33,054 nt of DNA. Source: Candidatus Heimdallarchaeota archaeon (GTDB taxonomy: Archaea; Asgardarchaeota; Heimdallarchaeia; Heimdallarchaeales; Kariarchaeaceae). Shown piece by piece: positions 26,301-33,054 of this stretch. The stretch lies in the NCBI GenBank assembly GCA_021399405.1, contig JAAFKL010000034.1, forward strand, positions 1 to 33,054, given 5' to 3'. The number at the start of each line of letters is the position of its first letter. Position 1 is the first letter of the stretch. The position numbers were made by a program, and so were the translations under genes. The notes beneath the pieces are model-generated. The model saw only the letters and a list, made by a program, of their open reading frames with translations, searched no databases and was not told the origin of the DNA.

Positions 26301-26318
26301 AAATGATAATTATCATTT
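26301..26318. promoter_or_regulatory. 18-bp perfect palindrome, iron-regulator-like
   Basis: AAATGATAATTATCATTT is perfectly self-complementary. It resembles the GATAAT-based boxes bound by Fur or DtxR-type metal regulators, although similar AT-rich palindromes arise by chance. It lies downstream of lysZ and upstream of the broken gene at 26232, so it could be the old operator of that gene. Confidence 0.4.
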
Positions 26319-26356
26319 AGGCTAATATTTGTCAGTACAATTATCCTCATGCACAT

Positions 26357-27139
26357 TCATTTTTCAAATATAGTTCCTAGTTGAGAATTTAAAATAGGGT
26401 TTGTTGTTCTTCCATCGCTCAAAATGATAGAAGAATTGCCTTGCATAATCATTTTTTTTATGGCATTTAATTTCCGCTGGATCCTCCCATCACTGTTTTG
26501 TATCAAATTATCCAGTTGATCTAATTTTACATTATCTATTTTTTTACCACTTTCAATATCGAGAAATCCGATTTCTTCAATAAGCATGTGAACCGTTATA
26601 GGTTGAAAATCTCTTGCTAACAAACTTAATACATCATCGTTTTCTGAATTTATTGCTGTCCCACTTTCATCTAAGATGGGCATCGTCAATATTGGTGTAT
26701 ATCCATTCTGGATTAGCATAGTTAAAAGTTGTAAATTGACTGATTTTGCTTTGCCCGATAAATCTCTTTTTAGCTTTTTTTTACCATTTTCAATAACACG
26801 AATTCCTTTATTTCTTGTCCCTTGAATTAATCTTCCATCAATTCCTGACAAACCAATTGCGTTGATTCCCTTTTGTTGAAATATTTCCACAATTCGTTTG
26901 TTTCTTAAACCAGAGTAAGTCATCATCATTGAATCAAGGATTTCTGGTGTACTGTTGACACTACTGAAACCATTGACCGAGGTAAAGATTTCTTTTTGAA
27001 TTCCTAAATCGTTTAGTAATTGATCTCTATAATAATTAGCCCCATGGACAATTATAACTTGGTCTTGTAATTCAGCAACATCTTCAGCTATGGCTTCAAT
27101 ATTGATTGATTCACCACCTCCAATCTTAATGAGAATCAT
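26357..27139 (-). CDS. lysZ: [LysW]-aminoadipate/glutamate kinase (LysZ)
   Basis: LysZ is an amino-acid kinase related to acetylglutamate kinase (ArgB) that phosphorylates the side-chain carboxyl of the amino acid carried on LysW. The 260-residue protein has the N-terminal phosphate loop KIGGGES (5-11), VIIVHGANYY (about 28-37) and the ATP-side segment ENDDVLSLLAR (about 166-176). The length is normal. Its ATG overlaps the stop of the upstream amidotransferase gene as TAATG, so the two are translationally coupled. It is the last gene of the minus-strand lys operon. Whether the substrate is aminoadipate (lysine), glutamate (ornithine) or both is not decided by the motifs I can read. Confidence 0.92.
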   Translation of the reverse strand: MILIKIGGGESINIEAIAEDVAELQDQVIIVHGANYYRDQLLNDLGIQKEIFTSVNGFSSVNSTPEILDSMMMTYSGLRNKRIVEIFQQKGINAIGLSGIDGRLIQGTRNKGIRVIENGKKKLKRDLSGKAKSVNLQLLTMLIQNGYTPILTMPILDESGTAINSENDDVLSLLARDFQPITVHMLIEEIGFLDIESGKKIDNVKLDQLDNLIQNSDGRIQRKLNAIKKMIMQGNSSIILSDGRTTNPILNSQLGTIFEK

Positions 27140-27771
27140 TAAAAAACCTCAACTCTCCCTGGAGTAATCTGTTTCCATCTATATGTACCATAAACTTCAG
27201 AAGAAATAATTACCAAATCATCACTAACATATTTCTGAAGGCTAAAATAATCTGGATCTGTGCTAAATTGGCTCTTTGTATAGAATTCAATCCCATCTGA
27301 GATTATGAAATTTAATGCACGAATGTACTGTGTTCGTTTATTTATAACAGCAACGGCCTTTTCTATTCCTTCTACCATATTCTCCTTGGCAAATCTCTGG
27401 ATGTAATTAAAAATTTTCTCAGCTCCAATTCGTCCACTCTCTCTTATTCTGACGCCTCGAAGTTCACCGTTGAATATGAATGAAAGACCATTGGATAAAA
27501 ATGGCATGTTATTTTCTATTTCAATTCCTTCATCCTGAAAAGCACTTCTAGCATGAGCCAGAAAAATTTTTGTCTTGTCAAGAAATGATAAATCACACTC
27601 CCATATTGGATTAATATTTCTGTAAAGCTTCCATTTGTTGTTTTCATAATAGCTAATCCCCCAACCATGCCCTTGAAACACTTTGCTATTCTTAGAAATA
27701 TTTGCGAATTTTTCTAGATGATTAACAATATCAAGGGATTCTGATGATCTTACAGCTAATATTCGACACAT
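27139..27771 (-). CDS. class II glutamine amidotransferase (Ntn glutaminase) inside the lys operon
   Basis: I choose ATG 27771 over the GTG at 27780 because it yields MCRILAVR, which places the nucleophile Cys2 at the N-terminus after Met removal, and because AGGTG lies seven bases upstream. The 210 residues are a single GATase II domain: Cys2, GHGWGISYY (34-42), AHARSAF with R75, FNGEL with the oxyanion Asn101-Gly102, and a C-terminal SSEVYG…ITPGRVEVF. No synthetase domain is attached. The Asp that binds the free alpha-amino group of glutamine in enzymes such as GlmS seems to be missing (IGAE where S-D-T-E is usual, by eye). Ten bases separate it from lysY, and it overlaps lysZ. Because the operon's LysW ends in Gln, I infer that it deamidates LysW or cleaves its conjugates. 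An ammonia-donating role cannot be excluded. Confidence 0.88.
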   Translation of the reverse strand: MCRILAVRSSESLDIVNHLEKFANISKNSKVFQGHGWGISYYENNKWKLYRNINPIWECDLSFLDKTKIFLAHARSAFQDEGIEIENNMPFLSNGLSFIFNGELRGVRIRESGRIGAEKIFNYIQRFAKENMVEGIEKAVAVINKRTQYIRALNFIISDGIEFYTKSQFSTDPDYFSLQKYVSDDLVIISSEVYGTYRWKQITPGRVEVF

Positions 27772-27780
27772 ACAAAACAC

Positions 27781-28818
27781 CTAACGAGGATGCATTCCCG
27801 CAAAATTTAATCCAGTACTTTCATCATATCCACAAGCTAGATTCATGGCCTGGACAGCCTGGCCTGCTGCACCTTTCATTAAATTATCCAGAGCAGAAAT
27901 GATCACAATTCGATTAGACTTCTCATCAACTTCAAAACCGACATCACAAAAATTAGTACCAGCCAGGATTTTAGGTTCTGGAAATCGATAATTACCCGAT
28001 TTCTCCTTAACAACTCTGACGAAAGGTTCATCTTTGTACTGATCTCTGAAATTTTTCCAAATTGACTTCTCGTCTAAATTTTCATCCACAAAACAATGAA
28101 TGGTTGCAAGGACCCCACGAACCATTTCAACAGAAGTTGCAGTAAAATGAATTTTTTGGGGATTGATACTCAGATATTCAATTACTTCTGCTGCATGCCT
28201 ATGACCTGTTGGTTTGTACGATCTGAGTGACCCCGATCTTTCAGGATGGTGACTGCTACTAGTATGCATTCTCCCTGACTCTGAAGATCCAACTTTTACA
28301 TCAATAACAACATTTTCTATTTTGAGATTAGAATTTATTAATGGGAGCAAACCAATTATTGACGCGGTTGCATTACAACCTGCAGTTGCTATATAGTTCG
28401 CGGATTTAATATTAGTTCGATTTATTTCTGCAATTCCATATTCGAATTGGTCCAATACTTCAGGATTTGGATGAGGTGAACCGTAGTACTCGCTAATTAA
28501 TTCCTGATTTTTCAATCTGAAATCACTACTTAAATCAATAATTTTGGGAGCTAAATCTTTGTATTTTTCAAATGTGTTAGAGGAAGTTCCATGAGGTAAA
28601 CAAAGGAAAAGCACATCGGTTTCACCTAACTCATTGGGATTTGTATATTTTAATTTTGTAAATCCTCTTAGATTGGGATTAACTCTGGTAATAGGTTTTT
28701 TAGCAAGTGACCTTGAAGTGATTTGATTAATTTCAACGTCAGGATGATTTAACAATAATCTTGTTAATTCACCACCTGTATATCCAGATCCACCTACAAT
28801 TGAAGCTTGAATAGTCAT
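27781..28818 (-). CDS. lysY: [LysW]-aminoadipate/glutamate semialdehyde dehydrogenase (LysY)
   Basis: LysY is the ArgC homologue that reduces the acyl phosphate on LysW to the semialdehyde with NADPH. The nucleotide-binding motif IVGGSGYTGGELTRLL lies at the N-terminus, the catalytic cysteine is in ATAGCNATASI, and the conserved histidine is in PTGHRHAAE. I place the start at ATG 28818, five bases after the lysX stop, giving 345 residues. A GTG at 28827 that overlaps the lysX stop would add three residues. The length is typical of ArgC/LysY. It lies between lysX and the amidotransferase gene in one transcription unit. Confidence 0.93.
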   Translation of the reverse strand: MTIQASIVGGSGYTGGELTRLLLNHPDVEINQITSRSLAKKPITRVNPNLRGFTKLKYTNPNELGETDVLFLCLPHGTSSNTFEKYKDLAPKIIDLSSDFRLKNQELISEYYGSPHPNPEVLDQFEYGIAEINRTNIKSANYIATAGCNATASIIGLLPLINSNLKIENVVIDVKVGSSESGRMHTSSSHHPERSGSLRSYKPTGHRHAAEVIEYLSINPQKIHFTATSVEMVRGVLATIHCFVDENLDEKSIWKNFRDQYKDEPFVRVVKEKSGNYRFPEPKILAGTNFCDVGFEVDEKSNRIVIISALDNLMKGAAGQAVQAMNLACGYDESTGLNFAGMHPR

Positions 28819-28823
28819 AATAA

Positions 28824-29654
28824 TCACAAATATTGGGTTTTAATATAATTCACAATTTCAGCAGGGATATCAATTCCAGTTGTATCTATGGAATTCTTGT
28901 ACTCCATGGTATGATTTACCTCATTCACAATAAATCCCTCATTGGTTTCAAATAAATCTATTGCCAAAATGCCACCTCCCATTGTATGTGCTGCTTTTAC
29001 TGAAATTTCTTCGATTTCATCAGTCACGTGGCAATTCTCGACAATTCCACCTCTCGAAGTATTAGTTATCCAATGTGCAGAATTTCTATAGATCGCGGCA
29101 ACACAATTATCACCAATAACAAAGGAACGAATATCTCTCCCCTTCTTTTCAACATATTCTTGAATATAAAAAATCGAATGTTGATAATTTCCTAAAGTCT
29201 GTTTGTGTTCTATAACTGCCTCAGCAGCATCTCGATCATTTATTTTAGCAAGCAATCTACCCCAGGACCCAATTACAGGCTTGATTACAACGGGATACCC
29301 TAATTCCTCTATGACAGCTAATGCCGAATCCATATCGAATGCCGAAGCAAATTTTGGTTGATCAATATTAGCCTTAGAGAGAGCCAAAGAAGTTGCAATT
29401 TTATCAGAGCACAGATTAGCTACTTTTGAACTATTGAGAACTTTAATATCTTGGTTTTCAAGGAATTGTGAAGTGTATAGACCTTGAGATGTGCTAATTA
29501 CCCGTTCAATCGCAACATCGAATGAAAATTCCATCAATGGAGTTAATTGTAATTTTCGGGTATCAATTAATTCAATTTCTAGGTTTTGCTCGTTAAAAGC
29601 TGAAATGAGTAATTTCTCATCTTTTCGGATGAGAGAATGGAGGAAGCCGATCAT
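28824..29654 (-). CDS. lysX: [LysW]-aminoadipate ligase, ATP-grasp (LysX/ArgX)
   Basis: LysX is a RimK-like ATP-grasp ligase that joins the amino group of alpha-aminoadipate (or glutamate for ArgX) to the gamma-carboxyl of the last residue of LysW. The 276 residues show the ATP-binding segment [14 protein letters not shown] (120-133), a second region NTSRGG (198-203), and metal-binding residues in AIDLFE (231-236) and [12 protein letters not shown] (244-255). The NHTMEYKN form is close to Thermus LysX, which favours the lysine branch, but dual use is common in archaea. It starts 50 bases after lysW and has an A/T-rich box about 25 bases upstream, so it may have its own promoter. The partner LysW here lacks the expected terminal Glu. 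Confidence 0.93.
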   Translation of the reverse strand: MIGFLHSLIRKDEKLLISAFNEQNLEIELIDTRKLQLTPLMEFSFDVAIERVISTSQGLYTSQFLENQDIKVLNSSKVANLCSDKIATSLALSKANIDQPKFASAFDMDSALAVIEELGYPVVIKPVIGSWGRLLAKINDRDAAEAVIEHKQTLGNYQHSIFYIQEYVEKKGRDIRSFVIGDNCVAAIYRNSAHWITNTSRGGIVENCHVTDEIEEISVKAAHTMGGGILAIDLFETNEGFIVNEVNHTMEYKNSIDTTGIDIPAEIVNYIKTQYL

Positions 29655-29704
29655 GGGACAATAAGATTTTTAATTTTTTTGGCAAAAAAGATATGGTAGA
29701 TCTA

Positions 29705-29887
29705 TTATTGCCCCCAATCTTCTGCTTCCATTGGAGCTTCTTGAATAATAATAGGATTTATTCCTATTATTTCATATTCTGTCGTACAATCGAGACAGTC
29801 AACAAGTTCGCTTATTTCAACATTAGTTTCTAATTCTATATTTGCGCCGCATACACCACATTCAACAAGTATTTCTTGAGTTATCAT
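29705..29887 (-). CDS. lysW: amino-group carrier protein LysW with C-terminal glutamine
   Basis: LysW protects and carries the substrate amino group during lysine or ornithine synthesis. The 60 residues hold a zinc ribbon with C10, C13, C31 and C34, and the acidic C-terminus MEAEDWGQ. Other LysW proteins end in EDWGE, and the gamma-carboxyl of that Glu is the attachment site. Here the last codon is CAA (Gln) at 29708-29710, followed by TAA, so the protein as encoded has an amide where the ligase needs a carboxylate. A TATA-like box about 26 bases upstream and the lack of a Shine-Dalgarno site suggest a leaderless mRNA. A T6 run shortly after the stop may end a separate lysW transcript, which would suit a carrier needed in excess. 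Confidence 0.93.
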   Translation of the reverse strand: MITQEILVECGVCGANIELETNVEISELVDCLDCTTEYEIIGINPIIIQEAPMEAEDWGQ

Positions 29888-29907
29888 AATTGTATTTATG
29901 TTTGTTA

Positions 29908-29940
29908 TTTATTAATATGTAGTGTTATTATTTTTACAAC
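29908..29940 (-). promoter_or_regulatory. lysW promoter and imperfect palindrome
   Basis: Read on the minus strand, the TATA-like ATTAATAAAT (29908-29917) lies about 26 bases before the ATG. Next to it is an imperfect palindrome, GTTATTA-TTT-TTACAAC on the plus strand (29924-29940), whose half-sites resemble the perfect palindrome of the neighbouring divergent promoter. Confidence 0.4.
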
Positions 29941-29947
29941 TTTTTTA

Positions 29948-30643
29948 TCAATTGTTATTTTCATATTTTTCTCTTCGAACTAATTTTCGTAATGACTTCA
30001 TTGCATCTGGTATATCAATTTCCTTCACAATAAATGTGATCTCAGTAAACGTTGACACAACCTCAATAATATTGATATTATCCCAAAATAATTGCTTTGT
30101 TACATAATAAATCAAACCTGGAGTTTCAATTGAATCTTCAGGAATTCGTAATGAAATAGAAGCTAAATTATTGTCACGATTTAATATCTCTGATTCAACA
30201 AAAAGATTCTCAATTTCATTTTGGAAACTTTGATTTGATATTATTGTAATTTCGTATATTCCTTGAGTAATTGTCAGAAAATCCCCCCGATCGATTTCCA
30301 TTTGCTTATACAGTAGCATAATTTCTTCCCAATTCTCCACACTTCTTTTCACCGTTAGTTCAAAAAGACCATAACGAGTATTATACAATTCTAGCTTGAA
30401 CACGCTTTCTGTAATAGTTTGAAGTTCAGCAAATTGCTTATTCAATTTCTTTCCAAGTCTTCTCAAAGCCATCATAACAGATGAATGAGTAACTTTTTTC
30501 TGGTCCAAGCGTCTATCACTTTCTATATCAACGATTAGTGTCTCCGCCAGTTTCCCAAAATTAACTATTCCTTGTGATAATGCACTCTCTAAGAAAGGAC
30601 GATCCTCTATCAATTCTTCTATTAATTGAGAAATTGAAACCAT
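29948..30643 (-). CDS. ACT-domain-like regulatory protein
   Basis: This 231-residue cytoplasmic protein begins with a helical part (1-75) that ends in a basic segment, ALRRLGKKLNKQ. Two beta-alpha-beta-rich sections follow (about 80-150 and 152-231) that look like ACT domains: FLTITQGIYEITIISN in the first, and NIIEVVSTFTEITFIVKEID in the second. ACT domains bind amino acids and give feedback control. It lies directly before lysW on the same strand and is divergent from lysJ, so it is a good candidate regulator of the lysine/ornithine pathway. It could act as a DNA-binding regulator through its N-terminal part, or as an effector-binding subunit of an enzyme. I cannot see a standard helix-turn-helix. 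Confidence 0.7.
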   Translation of the reverse strand: MVSISQLIEELIEDRPFLESALSQGIVNFGKLAETLIVDIESDRRLDQKKVTHSSVMMALRRLGKKLNKQFAELQTITESVFKLELYNTRYGLFELTVKRSVENWEEIMLLYKQMEIDRGDFLTITQGIYEITIISNQSFQNEIENLFVESEILNRDNNLASISLRIPEDSIETPGLIYYVTKQLFWDNINIIEVVSTFTEITFIVKEIDIPDAMKSLRKLVRREKYENNN

Positions 30644-30662
30644 AACAATTAGTTAAAAATTA

Positions 30663-30690
30663 GTTATTATAATAACATACAGTTATTTAA
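30663..30690. promoter_or_regulatory. divergent promoter with 14-bp perfect palindrome
   Basis: The 68 bases between the ACT gene and lysJ contain GTTATTATAATAAC (30663-30676), a perfect palindrome that overlaps the expected TATA position of the ACT gene (20-33 bases before its ATG). The TATA box of lysJ, TTATTTAA, is at 30683-30690, about 26 bases before its GTG. One bound regulator could control both directions. Confidence 0.5.
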
Positions 30691-30711
30691 GCAACAATAA
30701 AATCTAAGTTT

Positions 30712-31899
30712 GTGGACCAAACTAACCAACACACAGATCTCAGAACACAAGAAATATTCGATTCAGAAAGTTCCTTAGAAGTTCCTCTTTACATGAAAAG
30801 AGAGATAGCAATTGTTAATGGTGATGGAGCGAATGTGTTTGATTCAGATGGTAAAAAATACATTGATTGTGTTTCAGGAATAGGAGTCGCAAGTGTTGGT
30901 CATTCAAATCCCGATGTGGTAAACGCAATAACAAATCAGGCTAAGAAAATAATTACATCTCCAGAAATCTTTTACAATGATACCAGGTCTCATCTACTGA
31001 AATTAATTGACAATATTACACCACCGGAATTAAATAAAATTTATCTATGCAATTCAGGAACTGAATCAATTGAAGCTGCAATTAAATTTGCTAAAATAAC
31101 AACTGGGAAATCAGAATTCATTTCAATGGTACGAGGTTTTCATGGAAGAACTATTGGTGCATTATCAGCTACATTCAATAAACACTACAAAGAAGATTTT
31201 CAACCTCTAGTACCAGGATTTCATTTTACCCCATTCAACAATTTTGAAAAGTTATTAGAGAAGGTGAATGAAAATACAGGAGGAATAATTATAGAATTGG
31301 TTCAAGGTAATGGAGGAGTTCATATTGCTGAAGAAGAGTTTATTCAAAAAATTCGAGAACTGTGTGATGAGAAAGAGATTGTACTAATTTTTGACGAAGT
31401 ACAAACAGGGTTTTGTAGAACAGGTTATATGTTTGCATTAGAAAGATATGGTGTAATTCCTGATATTTTATGTGTAGCTAAAGCAATGGGGGGTGGGATT
31501 CCTATTGGGGCAACAATTTGCAGTTCAAAAATCCAGATTGGACCAGCAAAACACGGTTCGACTTTTGGTGGTAATCCCTTGGCTTGTGCAGCCTCAATAG
31601 CAACGATTAATTATATGATCGATAACGATTTGAGTAAACAAGCCCATGAGAAGGGTGCATACCTAATTGAAAAATTAAGATCAATTAATTCACCAGTAAT
31701 TAGAAAAATTAGACAAGCTGGGTTACTAATAGGTATAGAATGTAAGAAAAAAGTAGGTCCCTATATTATTCAATTACAAAACATTGGATTATTAGTAAAT
31801 TCAGCTGGATCTAATGTGATTAGATTATTACCTCCTCTAGTAATTTCATATGATGAGGTAGATCTAGTTATAGAGAAATTATCGAGTATTCTAAATTAA
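30712..31899 (+). CDS. lysJ: [LysW]-lysine/ornithine aminotransferase (LysJ)
   Basis: LysJ is a class III PLP aminotransferase of the ArgD/ornithine aminotransferase group; it converts the LysW-bound semialdehyde to LysW-lysine (or LysW-ornithine). The 395 residues have YLCNSGTESIEAAIKFA (about 111-127), the aromatic-stacking region RGFHGRT (141-147), the ring aspartate D228 in IFDEVQTGF, the Schiff-base lysine K257 in CVAKAMGGG, and STFGGNPLACAA (283-294). The start is a GTG at 30712, about 26 bases after the TATA box, so the mRNA is probably leaderless. It is divergent from the rest of the cluster and shares a palindromic operator region with the ACT-domain gene. Both branches, lysine and arginine, may use it. 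Confidence 0.9.
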   Translation: MDQTNQHTDLRTQEIFDSESSLEVPLYMKREIAIVNGDGANVFDSDGKKYIDCVSGIGVASVGHSNPDVVNAITNQAKKIITSPEIFYNDTRSHLLKLIDNITPPELNKIYLCNSGTESIEAAIKFAKITTGKSEFISMVRGFHGRTIGALSATFNKHYKEDFQPLVPGFHFTPFNNFEKLLEKVNENTGGIIIELVQGNGGVHIAEEEFIQKIRELCDEKEIVLIFDEVQTGFCRTGYMFALERYGVIPDILCVAKAMGGGIPIGATICSSKIQIGPAKHGSTFGGNPLACAASIATINYMIDNDLSKQAHEKGAYLIEKLRSINSPVIRKIRQAGLLIGIECKKKVGPYIIQLQNIGLLVNSAGSNVIRLLPPLVISYDEVDLVIEKLSSILN

Positions 31900-32354
31900 G
31901 ATATTTCAGATTATATTGCTAAATTAAAATTATAGTGGGTGAGGAATTAACCCCACCTTCATTTATTGAATTTTGGGTAGAGACTTATCTGTGTATTTCC
32001 CATCCAAGTCCGAGAATTAGGAACGACACTGTATTTTATCCACTATACATTCAATGATTGTAAAAATTGGATTAATCCCTAAAAATACCCTATTGATTGG
32101 AGGTGTTTTACGGCTCAATGACTGATTGATTGTATAGATCAGAATTTAGAAAATTATTGAATCAGTTAGAGGATAACTAATCTACATAGCCATTAATTGT
32201 ATCGAACGAAAGCAAAAAACGGGTATTATTTATATAAGAATCGAATTCTATGCTTAATAAGTGCAAATATCACAATTGGGCTACACTCATAAAACAAATC
32301 ACACAAATGATGACAGAAAATTGAAACATAGATACTTCAAGAGGGATAACTAAA
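31900..32354. other. 455-base intergenic region
   Basis: After lysJ there is a hairpin listed separately as a candidate terminator. A TATA box, TTTATATAAG, at 32229-32238 precedes the next gene by about 120 bases, leaving a leader of about 95 bases. I see no reading frame or RNA gene that I would defend. Confidence 0.5.
31935..31956 (+). terminator. candidate terminator hairpin after lysJ
   Basis: GTGGG (31935-31939) pairs with CCCAC (31952-31956) across a 12-base loop, about 36 bases after the lysJ stop, and is followed by a T-rich stretch (CTTCATTTATT). It is a modest stem, so confidence is limited. Confidence 0.35.
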
Positions 32355-32936
32355 ATGTGGGACAAGTTATCTGATCGAGCACAGGCGCGTCTGACCATTA
32401 TGCTATTCATCATTTTGTTTGGTACTGGTGCCTTCGTAGCTGTGCTAGCTATAGGGATATTCATATCAGTGATAATAGGTGTGGGTTTTGGGCTTGTTTT
32501 TTTAGGTAAATACGGTTTCTACGAACCATACAAGGATAAGGATAAGATTCCAACTGCGGTTGGGATTTGGATATATTCAATTGTTATGTTGTATATTGCA
32601 TTCAGAATCTATGGAACTTGGCCTACTGATTCAGATACTGGCCAATTTAGTTTATTCCTGTTTTTTGTTACGATGGTAATAGTTGGTATTATATTGGCCA
32701 TACCGTTACAAATACTGATTGAATTAGTAGCAAAACCATTGGAAGGTAAATATGGTCATAAGCGTGTTATCCTGGAATGCCCTGAATGTGGATATAGAAT
32801 GTATTTTAGAAGGATCGGATATAAAGTATCAAGATTCAGATGTAGGGATTGTAAAAAAAGATCGATCCATACATGGGTAGACAGGTTGGGAAATCTTACG
32901 GATCCACCCCTCCGATATCAAATCAAAGAAACATAG
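32355..32936 (+). CDS. membrane protein with C-terminal zinc ribbon
   Basis: This 193-residue protein has three or four hydrophobic segments: about 12-50, probably two helices, then 66-85 and 98-126. A cytoplasmic zinc ribbon follows with C142, C145, C163 and C166 (CPECGY and CRDC). The zinc ribbon suggests binding of nucleic acid or a partner protein close to the membrane. I do not recognise a named family. A GAGGG nine bases before the ATG is a reasonable ribosome-binding site, and a TATA box lies at 32229-32238. It stands alone, and an open frame of unknown value follows it at the window edge. Confidence 0.75.
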   Translation: MWDKLSDRAQARLTIMLFIILFGTGAFVAVLAIGIFISVIIGVGFGLVFLGKYGFYEPYKDKDKIPTAVGIWIYSIVMLYIAFRIYGTWPTDSDTGQFSLFLFFVTMVIVGIILAIPLQILIELVAKPLEGKYGHKRVILECPECGYRMYFRRIGYKVSRFRCRDCKKRSIHTWVDRLGNLTDPPLRYQIKET

Positions 32937-32948
32937 ATCAAATGCATT

Positions 32949-33054
32949 ATGAACATAAAGAAACTCGCTTTCTCAATACAATCACATTCTATTTTATTTA
33001 GAACAAATACAAATCTAACTATCGATTTCATTACTCGATACTTAAATCTACATA
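32949..33054 (+). CDS. possible partial ORF at the right edge
   Basis: From ATG 32949, 13 bases after the previous stop, 35 codons run to the window edge without a stop. The peptide (MNIKKLAFSIQSHSILF at the start) is not recognisable and no Shine-Dalgarno site is evident. In AT-rich DNA a frame of this length can occur by chance. Confidence 0.25.
   Translation, partial: MNIKKLAFSIQSHSILFRTNTNLTIDFITRYLNLH

Larger units (their letters stand above)
25446..26356. other. 911-base stretch without an intact gene
   Basis: Apart from the broken frames, this stretch contains an 18-bp perfect palindrome and a small hairpin downstream of lysZ, both listed separately. No tRNA, CRISPR array or intact insertion sequence is visible. 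Confidence 0.6.

Noticed and set aside
32099..32130. GGAGGTG followed by ATG ACT GAT TGA after lysJ
   Set aside because: The frame has only three codons, the spacing to the ATG is long, and nothing protein-like follows; probably a chance Shine-Dalgarno.
32270..32464. 64-codon minus-strand frame over the start of the zinc-ribbon membrane protein
   Set aside because: It overlaps the first membrane helix of a better supported gene and has no ribosome-binding site.

Overview
The window looks like chromosomal DNA of an AT-rich archaeon, most plausibly an Asgard lineage close to Heimdallarchaeia. I infer this from the gene set, not from a marker gene: a Hef helicase-nuclease, a LysW-dependent lysine/ornithine cluster, a short face-to-face-type histone, an archaeal class I aldolase, sulfide:quinone oxidoreductase together with haem O synthase, and large secreted beta-propeller proteins. 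Promoters are archaeal in style: TATA-like boxes lie about 25-35 bases before many first genes, which look leaderless or nearly so, while internal operon genes carry Shine-Dalgarno sites of the GGTG/GAGGT type.

Layout. 1-4.7 kb: a giant protein of unknown function, open to the left edge. 4.8-5.4 kb: a small unknown gene. 5.5-7.3 kb: sulfide:quinone oxidoreductase with an operator-like promoter region, followed by a decayed partial second copy of the same gene. 7.4-11.7 kb: a TPR protein and, convergent to it, a membrane-anchored propeller/calcium-repeat receptor-like protein. 12-18.5 kb: aminotransferase, Hef, MFS transporter and class I aldolase. 18.5-20.1 kb: a minus-strand operon of haem O synthase (ctaB) plus three tiny membrane proteins, two of them too short for routine gene calling. 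20.3-23.7 kb: an integrin-like seven-repeat FG-GAP protein and a DEAD-box helicase. 23.8-25.5 kb: an AdoMet-decarboxylase-like protein, a histone and a hotdog thioesterase. 25.5-26.3 kb: a stretch with broken reading frames. 26.3-31.9 kb: an ACT-domain protein and lysW-lysX-lysY-(class II amidotransferase)-lysZ on the minus strand, with lysJ divergent. 32.3-32.9 kb: a membrane zinc-ribbon protein.

Most notable observation. The carrier protein LysW normally ends in glutamate, whose gamma-carboxyl receives the amino-acid substrate. Here it ends in glutamine (…EDWGQ). A class II glutamine-amidotransferase (Ntn glutaminase) domain with a well-formed N-terminal Cys sits inside the same operon, overlapping lysZ. 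No lysK, the usual releasing peptidase, is visible. I propose a Pup/Dop-like logic: the glutaminase would deamidate the C-terminal Gln of LysW to Glu, and might also release the product from it. This is an inference from sequence and context.

Second in interest is the ctaB operon. Two micro-proteins of 43 and 46 residues end in a shared transmembrane pattern, H-I-x-I-x-x-F-x-H. A third, exported one has a His-containing segment. Together they suggest an undescribed small-protein module linked to haem-copper oxidase assembly or haem/metal handling.
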